A DNA stretch of 64,000 bases, from positions 2,232,001-2,296,000 of the forward strand of contig NZ_CP176502.1 of assembly GCF_046267875.1 (NCBI RefSeq). The letters are read 5' to 3'. A program made the position numbers and the translations under genes. How positions within the stretch are numbered: position 1 is the first letter of the stretch; the number at the start of each line of letters is the position of its first letter. Below the pieces are notes generated by a model, which was not told the DNA's origin, did no database searches, and saw only the letters and a program-made list of their open reading frames with translations. Positions 17,777 to 25,073 of this stretch are shown here, one piece after another. Source of the DNA: Mannheimia glucosida. GTDB lineage: Bacteria; Pseudomonadota; Gammaproteobacteria; Enterobacterales; Pasteurellaceae.

Positions 17777-17797
17777 AATACACCTCTAAATAGTAAA

Positions 17798-17817
17798 TGC
17801 CTCTTAAAAAAGAGGCA
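17798..17817 (-). terminator. Hairpin between dksA and pcnB (weak terminator or attenuator)
   Basis: An 8-bp stem TGCCTCTT/AAGAGGCA (17798-17805 with 17810-17817) is followed on the minus strand by TTTACTATTT. The T-run is interrupted, so partial readthrough from dksA into pcnB-folK is expected. Confidence 0.6.
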
Positions 17818-17831
17818 CCCTGTAAAGTTGA

Positions 17832-18281
17832 TTATAAGCCTAGCTGCTTTTCTCGAATTTCAGCTAAAGTTTTACAGTCAATACATAAATCAGCTGTTGG
17901 GCGTGCTTCTAAACGTTTAATCCCAATTTCTACACCACAAGTTTCGCAAAAACCGTAGTCATCTTCTTGAATTTTGTATAATGTTTGCTCAATCTTTTTC
18001 AGTAACTTACGCTCACGATCTCGATTACGTAGCTCTAAGCTAAATTCTTCTTCTTGGCTTGCGCGGTCATTTGGATCAGCAAAATTAGTCATATCTTCTT
18101 GAAGTTGGCTTTTTGTACGCTCCGCTTCTTCCATAATTTGGCTATGCCACGCTTTCAGAATTTTAGTGAAATGCTCACGTTGGGCTTCATTCATATATTC
18201 TTCATCTTTTTTCGGCTCATAAGGCTCAACGCCAGCTAATGCCAATAAACCAAGAGATGTGGTTTTAGCCACTTGAGTCAT
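17832..18281 (-). CDS. dksA: RNA polymerase-binding transcription factor DksA
   Basis: Binds the RNA polymerase secondary channel and potentiates ppGpp in the stringent response. The 149-residue protein has the coiled-coil with the functional tip ADPNDRAS (Asp69 and Asp72, equivalent to E. coli Asp71 and Asp74). Its zinc finger is Cys112/Cys115 (FCETC) and Cys133/Cys136 (LCIDC). The ATG at 18281 follows AAGGAGT. It is upstream of pcnB and folK on the same strand, and a hairpin separates it from pcnB. Confidence 0.97.
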   Translation of the reverse strand: MTQVAKTTSLGLLALAGVEPYEPKKDEEYMNEAQREHFTKILKAWHSQIMEEAERTKSQLQEDMTNFADPNDRASQEEEFSLELRNRDRERKLLKKIEQTLYKIQEDDYGFCETCGVEIGIKRLEARPTADLCIDCKTLAEIREKQLGL

Positions 18282-18462
18282 AGATCTACTCCTTGTTTGG
18301 AATTTTCATCGTTAAAATTATATCCGAATAAAACTAGCTTACTTTTAACTTACTTTTTTCGGGCTTTTTTGTAATGGCGGCTATAAATAACACGAAATGG
18401 AGTAACTAAGCAAATAAATTTGCAAAAATTTTGCATGCGAGTTGATTTATTTCGCAAAAAAC

Positions 18463-18491
18463 AATAGCCAAATTAAGATTCGGCTATTTTT
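18463..18491 (-). terminator. Terminator of thiB
   Basis: Arms AATAGCC (18463-18469) and GGCTATT (18482-18488) extend inward with one mismatch. On the minus strand the hairpin is followed by GTTTTTT, and on plus by TTTTT. It closes the thiB transcript 26 bases after its stop, so no thiPQ genes follow. Confidence 0.7.
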
Positions 18492-18516
18492 ACAATGCTT
18501 TCTTTCTCCTTTATAT

Positions 18517-19470
18517 CTACCAACTATTTGCCCAAGTAGCGAGCCATTTCTGAATAGTGTCGGAAGAAGGCGGATCAAAGCTTAATATTTTATAAGTAGG
18601 CATTTGGCTAAACGCAGGATCTGTCCCCTCAAGTAGCACAGGGTTCATCACATTATGGTATGAAATAATGTGCTGAGATTCAGGCTCGTGCAAAAATGCC
18701 AAAAATTGATTTGCTAGTACCTTTTGTTTGCTTGTTTTGAGAATAGCTGCATTTTCAACTTGGGTAAGATGCCCCTCCTCAAATGCTGCTGCCACATATT
18801 TATCGGTCTTATCATACCATTGATGATATAAAGGGGAAGTAGTATAACTTAGCACTACATCTGACTCCCCTTTTAAAAAGGCACCATAAGTTTCAGACCA
18901 GCCCTTTCCAACCGTTACCGTATGTTTAGCCAATGTTTTCCAAGCATTTTCTGCCTCATTACCATACACTTGATTCACCCATAATAGAAAACCTCGTCCA
19001 ACACTACTGGTTCTCGGATCTTGATAAATCACTTTTAAATCTTGGCGTTCTACCAACTCTTTTAGGCTTTTAGGTGGATTAGCCAACTTTTCTTTATCAT
19101 AAATAAAAGCATAAGATCCCATATCATACGGGAAGAAAATCTTATCTTTAATTTCCAATTTGGTTTTTGCCTCAAATTCGCTAAATAAACCTGATTTTTC
19201 AGCTTCCGGCTGTAAGAAATTATCAATACCGACCACGACATCGGCTTTTGTTTTTTTCCCTTCTAAACGTAAGCGGTTAAACATCGTCACACTATCGTCA
19301 AACGGCATAAATTTAAGATCACAGCCACACACCTTCTCAAAATTCTGTTCTAATTTAGCTGCCGGGCCATATTCCGATGCAAAAGAGCTATAGGTATAAA
19401 CCGTTAAAGTTGGCTGATTAGCGAATGCGACTGTGCTTAATAAAGCAAATGAAGATAAAATGAATTTCAT
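18517..19470 (-). CDS. thiB: Thiamine/thiamine-phosphate ABC transporter substrate-binding protein
   Basis: Periplasmic protein that binds thiamine and its phosphates for import. The 317-residue product has a 17-residue signal peptide (MKFILSSFALLSTVAFA), then LTVYTYSSFASEYGPA and DVVVGIDNFL typical of ThiB. Thiamine specificity is supported by a TPP riboswitch in its leader. The start ATG 19470 has its Shine-Dalgarno sequence AGAAGGA inside a hairpin. ThiP and ThiQ genes normally follow, but here a terminator and dksA follow instead, so the partners must be encoded elsewhere. Confidence 0.92.
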   Translation of the reverse strand: MKFILSSFALLSTVAFANQPTLTVYTYSSFASEYGPAAKLEQNFEKVCGCDLKFMPFDDSVTMFNRLRLEGKKTKADVVVGIDNFLQPEAEKSGLFSEFEAKTKLEIKDKIFFPYDMGSYAFIYDKEKLANPPKSLKELVERQDLKVIYQDPRTSSVGRGFLLWVNQVYGNEAENAWKTLAKHTVTVGKGWSETYGAFLKGESDVVLSYTTSPLYHQWYDKTDKYVAAAFEEGHLTQVENAAILKTSKQKVLANQFLAFLHEPESQHIISYHNVMNPVLLEGTDPAFSQMPTYKILSFDPPSSDTIQKWLATWANSW

Positions 19471-19476
19471 AAAGCG

Positions 19477-19503
19477 TCCTTCTAAATTAAATGAATAGAA
19501 GGA
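19477..19503 (-). promoter_or_regulatory. Shine-Dalgarno-sequestering hairpin of thiB
   Basis: Perfect 8-bp arms TCCTTCTA (19477-19484, plus strand) and TAGAAGGA (19496-19503) enclose the thiB ribosome site. The minus-strand AAATCC at 19501-19506 can instead pair with GGGATTT of the riboswitch 3' P1 strand (19530-19536). This gives a ligand-dependent switch of translation. Confidence 0.75.
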
Positions 19504-19525
19504 TTTAAGAGTGGCAAATTTGCTA

Positions 19526-19654
19526 TCTCAAATCCCTACGCTGATATTAATCAGATCAGGTTCTATGGGTATCTCTCAGCAACAAGCGGTTTGATTTGGT
19601 GAAAAATTTGCAAAGTTTCAATCAAAAACAACCGCTTGTAGCACCCCAATGAGA
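19526..19654 (-). promoter_or_regulatory. TPP riboswitch controlling thiB
   Basis: On the minus strand the THI-box core is complete: GGGGTGC, CTGAGAGATACCC, GAACCTGATCTG and ATCAGCGTAGGGA, with P1 closed by TCTCA/TGAGA. The variable P3 arm (about 19579-19642) is unusually long and is built from an inverted pair of uptake signals (19582-19590 and 19631-19639). Thiamine pyrophosphate should stabilise P1 and leave the thiB ribosome site sequestered. Confidence 0.95.
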
Positions 19655-19695
19655 ACGCTGTATTGTAGAAAGTTTACCTCTGAATTTCAACCATA

Positions 19696-19735
19696 AGCAA
19701 ACGTTTGCTATTAAACCTGAAAATCATTATACTAT
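19696..19735 (+). promoter_or_regulatory. PurR operator and sigma70 promoter for the amidohydrolase leader
   Basis: The perfect palindrome AGCAAACGTTTGCT (19696-19709) contains GCAAACGTTTGC, the PurR consensus. It overlaps a -35 box TTGCTA (19705-19710) placed 17 bases before a -10 box TATACT (19728-19733). PurR bound with hypoxanthine or guanine would block this promoter. An identical 12-base core occurs in front of purM. Confidence 0.8.
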
Positions 19736-19762
19736 CGCCCTAGTCCAAATAAGGAACTAGAA

Positions 19763-19819
19763 ATGAATTGCACAACATCACATATCTCAAATTCCCAACA
19801 GCTACGCATCTTTGTTTGA
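19763..19819 (+). CDS. Putative 18-residue leader peptide of an attenuator
   Basis: ATG 19763 follows AAGGAAC at a 6-base spacing and opens an 18-codon frame, MNCTTSHISNSQQLRIFV, ending in TGA at 19817-19819. The last codons enter the 5' arm and loop of the terminator hairpin at 19798-19830. This layout is like translation-coupled attenuators of the pyrBI type. The peptide is not rich in one amino acid. Its translation is inferred from context only. Confidence 0.55.
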   Translation: MNCTTSHISNSQQLRIFV

Positions 19820-19837
19820 GGCGTAGCTGTTTTTTTA
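19798..19837 (+). terminator. Attenuator terminator upstream of the amidohydrolase gene
   Basis: A perfect 10-bp stem ACAGCTACGC/GCGTAGCTGT (19798-19807 with 19821-19830), 13-base loop, is followed by seven T. It lies between a strong promoter and the amidohydrolase gene 87 bases downstream. A ribosome finishing the leader peptide would cover its 5' arm. Confidence 0.85.
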
Positions 19838-19923
19838 TTCATTTCTTAAGTTAATCACACAACGCCTCTCTAAAACATAGGCGTTTGTTGCATAAATTCA
19901 CCATATCGAAAGGAACAGCATAA

Positions 19924-20910
19924 ATGAGCCAACTGATTCGTACCCTAAAAGGTCATATCCGTGATGAAATCATCAAACAAGGCGGCTGGGTAAATGCACA
20001 TGCACACGCAGACCGAGCCTTTACTATGACACCGGAAAAAATCACTGTTTACCAAAATGCGAATCTGCAACAAAAATGGGATTTAGTCGATGAAGTGAAA
20101 CGTAATTCTACGGTGGAAGACTACTACCGCCGCTTTTCACAAGCGATTGAGTTAATGATTTCTCAAGGCGTGACTGCCTTCGGAACCTTTGTCGATATTG
20201 ACCAAGTATGCGAAGACCGAGCCATCATTGCCGCACATAAAGCTCGTGAAGTCTATAAAAACGATATTATTCTGAAATTTGCCAACCAAACATTAAAAGG
20301 CGTGATTGAGCCAAATGCAAAAAAATGGTTTAATATTGGATCTGAAATGGTGGATATGATTGGTGGCTTGCCTTACCGTGACGAACTGGATTACGGCAAA
20401 GGCTTGGAAGCAATGGATATTTTAATGGATAAAGCCAAATCGCTCGGCAAAATGCTCCACGTCCACGTTGATCAATTTAACTCACCTAAAGAAAAAGAGA
20501 CCGAACAACTGTGTGATAAATCGATTGAGCATGGTATGCAAGGGCGAGTGGTTGCCATTCACGGGATTTCCATTGGTTCGCACCCGAAAGAATATCGAAA
20601 AATGCTTTACCAAAAAATGCGTGATAGCCAAATGATGGTCATTGCCTGTCCGATGGCGTGGATTGATAGCGGACGTAAGGAAGATTTACAACCCTTCCAT
20701 AACGCTTTAACCCCTGCTGATGAACTCATTCCTGAAGGCATTACCGTTGCTATCGGCACAGATAATATCTGTGATTATATGGTACCACTTTGCGAGGGCG
20801 ATATGTGGCAAGAACTCAGCCTTTTATCAGCAGGCTGTCGTTTTACTAACCTAGAAGAAATGGCAAATATTGCCAGCATCAATGGTCGAAAAGTACTGGG
20901 TTTAGTCTAA
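19924..20910 (+). CDS. Cytosine deaminase-like metal-dependent amidohydrolase
   Basis: The 328-residue TIM-barrel amidohydrolase has the metal ligands expected for the family: HAH (His26, His28) in NAHAHAD, His179 and His181 in LHVHVDQF, His213 in VAIHGISIGS and the Asp of AIGTDN (Asp280). The closest pattern is the cytosine deaminase/isoguanine deaminase subgroup, but several CodA-specific residues differ, so the substrate is open. The PurR operator in front of it supports a nucleobase substrate, since E. coli codBA is also PurR-controlled. Expression seems to pass through a leader-peptide attenuator. It starts at ATG 19924 behind AAAGGAAC. Confidence 0.85.
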   Translation: MSQLIRTLKGHIRDEIIKQGGWVNAHAHADRAFTMTPEKITVYQNANLQQKWDLVDEVKRNSTVEDYYRRFSQAIELMISQGVTAFGTFVDIDQVCEDRAIIAAHKAREVYKNDIILKFANQTLKGVIEPNAKKWFNIGSEMVDMIGGLPYRDELDYGKGLEAMDILMDKAKSLGKMLHVHVDQFNSPKEKETEQLCDKSIEHGMQGRVVAIHGISIGSHPKEYRKMLYQKMRDSQMMVIACPMAWIDSGRKEDLQPFHNALTPADELIPEGITVAIGTDNICDYMVPLCEGDMWQELSLLSAGCRFTNLEEMANIASINGRKVLGLV

Positions 20911-20921
20911 CCGAATAAATG

Positions 20922-20950
20922 AAAGGCGAACCCTTAGGTTCGCCTTTAAT
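20922..20950. terminator. Terminator between the amidohydrolase gene and yidB-like gene
   Basis: An 11-bp perfect stem AAAGGCGAACC/GGTTCGCCTTT (20922-20932 with 20937-20947) with a CTTA loop lies between two convergent genes. The T-tail is short on both strands. Confidence 0.75.
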
Positions 20951-20964
20951 AACAGCATAACCGA

Positions 20965-21384
20965 TTATTTAAACAAGTTACCCAAAATCCCTTTTGCCGC
21001 TTGAGCTAATAAGTCATTTGCATCAAAGTTTTTTAAGTCTTCAACATTACCATTCGGGGTTAGAGTATCCACGATTTTTGGCAAGAACTGGGCTAATAAA
21101 TCGCTCGCATCAGCAGCATCAACACCCGCTTCCTGAGCGGCATTTTGAATGTTTTCTTGCCCGAACACATCACTGATTTGTTCGCCCGAAACAGGTGCAT
21201 TATCTTCATCGCTGCTGATCCAAGTGCGTAACACATCATCTAATCCGCCTTGTTGGAATTTGGCAATCAGCCCTTCAATCCCACCTTGTGAGGCGAGTAA
21301 ATTTTGAATTAATTGAGTTGCAGTTGATTGGTTATTGCCACTCAATACTGAAGAAGCCAATGAACCTAAAATATTTCCTAACAT
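20965..21384 (-). CDS. YidB-like DUF937 protein
   Basis: A 139-residue soluble protein with N-terminal MLGNILGSLASSVLSG, a Gly/Gln-rich middle (GGIEGLIAKFQQGGLDDVL) and the segment TWISSDEDNAPVSGEQISDVF typical of YidB/DUF937. Function is unknown in characterised bacteria. It is separated from upstream kdsB by a USS hairpin and is probably monocistronic. Confidence 0.8.
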   Translation of the reverse strand: MLGNILGSLASSVLSGNNQSTATQLIQNLLASQGGIEGLIAKFQQGGLDDVLRTWISSDEDNAPVSGEQISDVFGQENIQNAAQEAGVDAADASDLLAQFLPKIVDTLTPNGNVEDLKNFDANDLLAQAAKGILGNLFK

Positions 21385-21396
21385 AATTTCTCCTAT

Positions 21397-21454
21397 GCAA
21401 GCGGTACAATTTTGCGAAAATTTTGCAAAAAAACGGCAAAATTCAACCGCTTGT
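21397..21454. repeat. Inverted USS pair (one arm imperfect)
   Basis: GCAAGCGGT (21397-21405, 8 of 9) faces ACCGCTTGT (21446-21454) between kdsB and the yidB-like gene, with the usual TTTTGCAAAA spacer. Confidence 0.8.
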
Positions 21455-21461
21455 AATCACT

Positions 21462-22217
21462 TTAACGAGCTAAAATGGCTCGCACTCTTTCCAAATCTTC
21501 CGGCGTATCCACCCCCACTTGCGGGGCTTCTTTCGCCGGTTCGATATGAATTTTTTCACCGTACCATAAGGCTCTTAATTGCTCAAGAGACTCAAGCTGT
21601 TCTAATTGTGTCGGCTGCCACGCCACATATTGCTTCACAAAGCCGGCTCGATAAGCGTAAATGCCGATATGACGTAAATAACCTTGAGCGGCAACAAAAT
21701 TGTCATCGCAATCAGGGAAACTGTCTCTGGCAAACGGAATACTGGCTCGGGAAAAATAGAGAGCCATTCCGTTTTTGTCTGCCACCGCTTTCACCGCATT
21801 GGGGTTAAATAGTTCTTCTCGGGTCTCTAATTTCACACCAAGGGTTGCCATATTGACTTGATAAGTGTCTAAATTGCGAGCAACTTGCTCAACAATTACC
21901 GGTGGAATCAGCGGTTCATCACCCTGAATATTCACAATAATTTCGCTGTCGGCAATCTGCATTTTTTCGATCACTTCCGCCAAACGTTCAGTGCCGGAAT
22001 TGTGTTTCTCCGAAGTCATACACACTTCTGCCCCAAAAGATTGAGCAATAGCTTCAATTTCAGGGTGATCGGTTGCAATAATCACACGGCTTGCACCGGC
22101 AAGCTGAGCTTTTTCCCAAACGTGTTGAATCATCGGTTTGCCTGCAATATCCAACAACGGCTTACGAGGCAAACGGCTGGAAGCGTAACGAGCAGGAATA
22201 ATTACAGTGAATTTCAT
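21462..22217 (-). CDS. kdsB: CMP-Kdo synthetase (3-deoxy-manno-octulosonate cytidylyltransferase)
   Basis: Activates Kdo with CTP for lipopolysaccharide inner core synthesis. The 251-residue enzyme has the nucleotide-binding IIPARYASSRLPRKPL (6-21), NIQGDEPLIPP and the metal-binding GVDTPEDLERV at the C-terminus. It starts 9 bases after trxB, so the two are probably co-transcribed. Confidence 0.97.
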   Translation of the reverse strand: MKFTVIIPARYASSRLPRKPLLDIAGKPMIQHVWEKAQLAGASRVIIATDHPEIEAIAQSFGAEVCMTSEKHNSGTERLAEVIEKMQIADSEIIVNIQGDEPLIPPVIVEQVARNLDTYQVNMATLGVKLETREELFNPNAVKAVADKNGMALYFSRASIPFARDSFPDCDDNFVAAQGYLRHIGIYAYRAGFVKQYVAWQPTQLEQLESLEQLRALWYGEKIHIEPAKEAPQVGVDTPEDLERVRAILAR

Positions 22218-22226
22218 AGGCTATCC

Positions 22227-23180
22227 TTATGCTTCTTGAGCATCTAAGAAACGTTCTGCATCAAGGGCTGCCATACAACCTGTGCCGGCAGAGGTAATCG
22301 CTTGGCGATAGTTGTGATCCATCACATCACCGGCAGCAAATACCCCTTCCACAGAAGTAGCGGTCGCATTGCCTTCCAAACCTGATTTTACTTTAATGTA
22401 GCCGTTTTCAAGTTCTAATTGCCCTTCAAACATTGCCGTATTCGGTGCGTGACCAATCGCCACAAAGAAACCATCAACCTTAATTTCTTCGCTCAATTCT
22501 TCTTTGGTCGATTTTAAACGCAAGCCGGTAACACCCATATTATCGCCTAACACCTCATCAACCGTGCGGTCGGTGTGCAGAATAATTTTGCCTTCTTCAA
22601 TACGTTTTTGCAGACGACCAAGCAAGATTTTTTCAGCACGGAAGCTGTCACGGCGGTGAATTAAATGCACTTCGCTCGCCAAATTTGCCAAATAAAGGGC
22701 TTCTTCCACGGCAGTATTTCCGCCGCCAACCACAGCAACCGGTTTATTGCGATAGAAGAATCCATCACAAGTTGCACAAGCCGACACGCCTTTGCCTTTG
22801 AAATGCTCTTCAGAAGGCAAACCTAAGTATTTCGCCGAAGCACCGGTGGCAATAATTAACGCATCACAGGTGAAGGTGTATAAATCCCCTTTTAGCGTGA
22901 ATGGGCGTTTAGATAAATCCACGGAATGAATATGATCAAACACGATTTCAGTTTCAAATTTTTCAGCGTGTTTGAGCATTTTATTCATTAGCTCGGTGCC
23001 GGTAATTTGCTCAAATTCCCCCGGCCAGTTCTCAATTTCATCGGTTGTGGTGAGCTGTCCGCCTTGTTGCATTCCGGTGACTAAAACCGGGTTTAAATTG
23101 GCACGGGCGGCATACACCGCTGCGGTATAACCGGCAGGCCCTGAGCCTAAAATTAAAAGTTTGGTATGTTTAGTGGTCAT
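22227..23180 (-). CDS. trxB: Thioredoxin reductase
   Basis: NADPH-dependent flavoenzyme that reduces thioredoxin. The 317-residue protein has the FAD motif LGSGPAG (11-17), the redox pair CATC (Cys135, Cys138) in SACATCDGFFY, the NADPH-binding VVGGGNTAVEEALYL and the C-terminal FAD motif VFAAGDVMDHNYRQA. It is divergent from dhaK and upstream of kdsB. Confidence 0.97.
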   Translation of the reverse strand: MTTKHTKLLILGSGPAGYTAAVYAARANLNPVLVTGMQQGGQLTTTDEIENWPGEFEQITGTELMNKMLKHAEKFETEIVFDHIHSVDLSKRPFTLKGDLYTFTCDALIIATGASAKYLGLPSEEHFKGKGVSACATCDGFFYRNKPVAVVGGGNTAVEEALYLANLASEVHLIHRRDSFRAEKILLGRLQKRIEEGKIILHTDRTVDEVLGDNMGVTGLRLKSTKEELSEEIKVDGFFVAIGHAPNTAMFEGQLELENGYIKVKSGLEGNATATSVEGVFAAGDVMDHNYRQAITSAGTGCMAALDAERFLDAQEA

Positions 23181-23269
23181 AATGAATCCTCTGAATAAAT
23201 ATTACTTCCTATTTTAGCCTAAATTTCAGCTCAACTCTATTTTCGTTTTCGCTCATCTTTTTTCGATTT

Positions 23270-23285
23270 TGTGACAAAGTTAACA
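23270..23285 (+). promoter_or_regulatory. CRP-like site upstream of dhaKLM
   Basis: TGTGA-CAAAGT-TAACA matches the CRP core TGTGA-N6-TCACA at 9 of 10 positions. It is centred about 70 bases before the dhaK start. A TAAATT -10-like box at 23307-23312 would put the site at about -41.5, as in class II CRP promoters. Confidence 0.5.
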
Positions 23286-23346
23286 GAAATCCGGCAAGTT
23301 TTCTTGTAAATTGTGACAGTCTAATTCATTTAAAAGGGGCAAGAAG

Positions 23347-24417
23347 ATGAAAAAATTAATTAATTCAATAGAAACCGTCTTAGATGAGCAACTTTCCGGT
23401 TTTGTGAAAGCACATTCTGATTTAACACTTAATACAGAACCTGTCTATATTTACCGCACGCCTCCAAGTAATCAACCTAAAGTAGCCCTTATTTCCGGTG
23501 GTGGGAGCGGACACGAGCCAATGCACGCCGGTTTTATCGGTAAAGGAATGTTAGACGGAGCTTGCCCCGGAGCAATCTTTACATCTCCAACGCCAGATCA
23601 AATGTTTGAATGCGGTTTAGCGGTTGATCGTGGCGAGGGTGTGTTGCTCATCATTAAAAACTATACCGGCGATGTGCTGAATTTTGAAACGGCTACCGAG
23701 CTACTTGCAGATAGCGGTGTAAAAGTCGCAACCGTGTTGGTTGATGATGATGTGGCAGTAAAAGACAGCTTATATACTGCCGGTCGCCGTGGTGTTGCAA
23801 ATACGGTATTGATTGAAAAACTGTTAGGCGCTGCGGCAGAGAGCGGTTATACCTTATCTGAATTAGCAAAATTAGGACATCAGTTAAATAATAACGGGCA
23901 TTCTATCGGGATTGCTTTATCTGCTTGTACCGTGCCGGCTGCCGGTAAGCCATCATTTACTTTAGCTGAAAATGAGATGGAATTTGGGGTAGGTATTCAC
24001 GGCGAGCCGGGCATTGAGCGTCGCCCTTTTGAAAATCTAGATAGCACCGTGAAACAAATGTTTGAAACCTTAATTGCTCACGGCGATTATCAACGTAAAA
24101 TTCGCCATTGGAATACACAAACTCAACAATGGGACGAAATCGAAGAAAGCAAAGTGGCATTGAAAAAAGGTGATCGTGTTATTGCTTTAGTTAATAACTT
24201 AGGAGCAGTGCCACTCTCAGAACTTTACGCAGTCTATGATGCATTGGAAAAAGAGTGCCAAACTTTCGGCTTAAATATTGAACGCAGCCTTGTAGGATCA
24301 TATTGCACCTCGCTGGATATGCAAGGTATCTCTATCACATTACTGAAAGTGGATGATGATATTCTCAAACTATGGGACGCTCCGGTAAATACACCGGCAA
24401 TGCGTTGGGGTGAGTAA
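23347..24417 (+). CDS. dhaK: PTS-dependent dihydroxyacetone kinase, dihydroxyacetone-binding subunit DhaK
   Basis: Binds dihydroxyacetone covalently and presents it for phosphorylation by DhaL. The 356-residue protein has GGGSGHEPMHAGFIG (51-65) and the hemiaminal-forming His218 in GVGIHGEPG, identical in position to E. coli DhaK. It is the first gene of dhaK-dhaL-dhaM, behind the ribosome site AAAAGGGGC. No DhaR/DhaS regulator is adjacent; a CRP-like site upstream suggests catabolite control. Confidence 0.96.
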   Translation: MKKLINSIETVLDEQLSGFVKAHSDLTLNTEPVYIYRTPPSNQPKVALISGGGSGHEPMHAGFIGKGMLDGACPGAIFTSPTPDQMFECGLAVDRGEGVLLIIKNYTGDVLNFETATELLADSGVKVATVLVDDDVAVKDSLYTAGRRGVANTVLIEKLLGAAAESGYTLSELAKLGHQLNNNGHSIGIALSACTVPAAGKPSFTLAENEMEFGVGIHGEPGIERRPFENLDSTVKQMFETLIAHGDYQRKIRHWNTQTQQWDEIEESKVALKKGDRVIALVNNLGAVPLSELYAVYDALEKECQTFGLNIERSLVGSYCTSLDMQGISITLLKVDDDILKLWDAPVNTPAMRWGE

Positions 24418-24437
24418 TTAGATTGAAAGGATAAGTT

Positions 24438-25064
24438 ATGACAATATCAAAACAACAGATCTTAAAATGGCTTGAAAATTGCCAACAGGTAATGACTGAA
24501 AAACGGGATTATTTAACTGAATTAGACACCGCTATTGGCGATGGCGATCACGGTTTGAATATGCAGCGTGGCTTTAGCAAAGCATTAGAAAAAGCCCATA
24601 CCGTGCAAGATAAAGATATCGGCACTCTACTTAAAACCGTTGGAATGACATTGTTATCGCAAGTAGGTGGAGCAAGTGGTCCTCTCTATGGTTCATTTTT
24701 TATTAAAGCGGCTCAAGGTGCTACAGGCAAAGAGCAACTGAGTTTTACCGAGTTACTTGCACTGCTAGAGCAAGGGACAGAAGCGATTGTGCAACGTGGA
24801 AAAGCAGAAATTGGTGATAAAACAATGTGCGATCTGTGGTTGCCTTTGCTCGAAGAGCTAAAAAAAGCGGATACCTCTCTATCGATTGGCTCAATTTTGT
24901 TACAAGCGGTCGAAAAAGCAGAAAATTTTGCAAATCAAACCGCTCCATTAATTGCGAAAAAAGGGCGAGCCAGCTACTTAGGGGAACGTAGTATCGGGCA
25001 TACCGATCCGGGAGCAACGTCTAGCTACTATATTTTTAAAGCCCTAGCTGAAGCGTTACAGTAG
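24438..25064 (+). CDS. dhaL: Dihydroxyacetone kinase ADP-binding subunit DhaL
   Basis: Carries a permanently bound ADP that is rephosphorylated by DhaM and transfers phosphate to dihydroxyacetone on DhaK. The 208-residue protein has the metal/nucleotide aspartates in DTAIGDGDHGLN (Asp30, Asp35, Asp37) and GGASGPLYGSFF. An exact USS at 24902-24910 encodes Gln-Ala-Val. It sits 20 bases after dhaK. Confidence 0.96.
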   Translation: MTISKQQILKWLENCQQVMTEKRDYLTELDTAIGDGDHGLNMQRGFSKALEKAHTVQDKDIGTLLKTVGMTLLSQVGGASGPLYGSFFIKAAQGATGKEQLSFTELLALLEQGTEAIVQRGKAEIGDKTMCDLWLPLLEELKKADTSLSIGSILLQAVEKAENFANQTAPLIAKKGRASYLGERSIGHTDPGATSSYYIFKALAEALQ

Positions 25065-25073
25065 GAGGAATAA

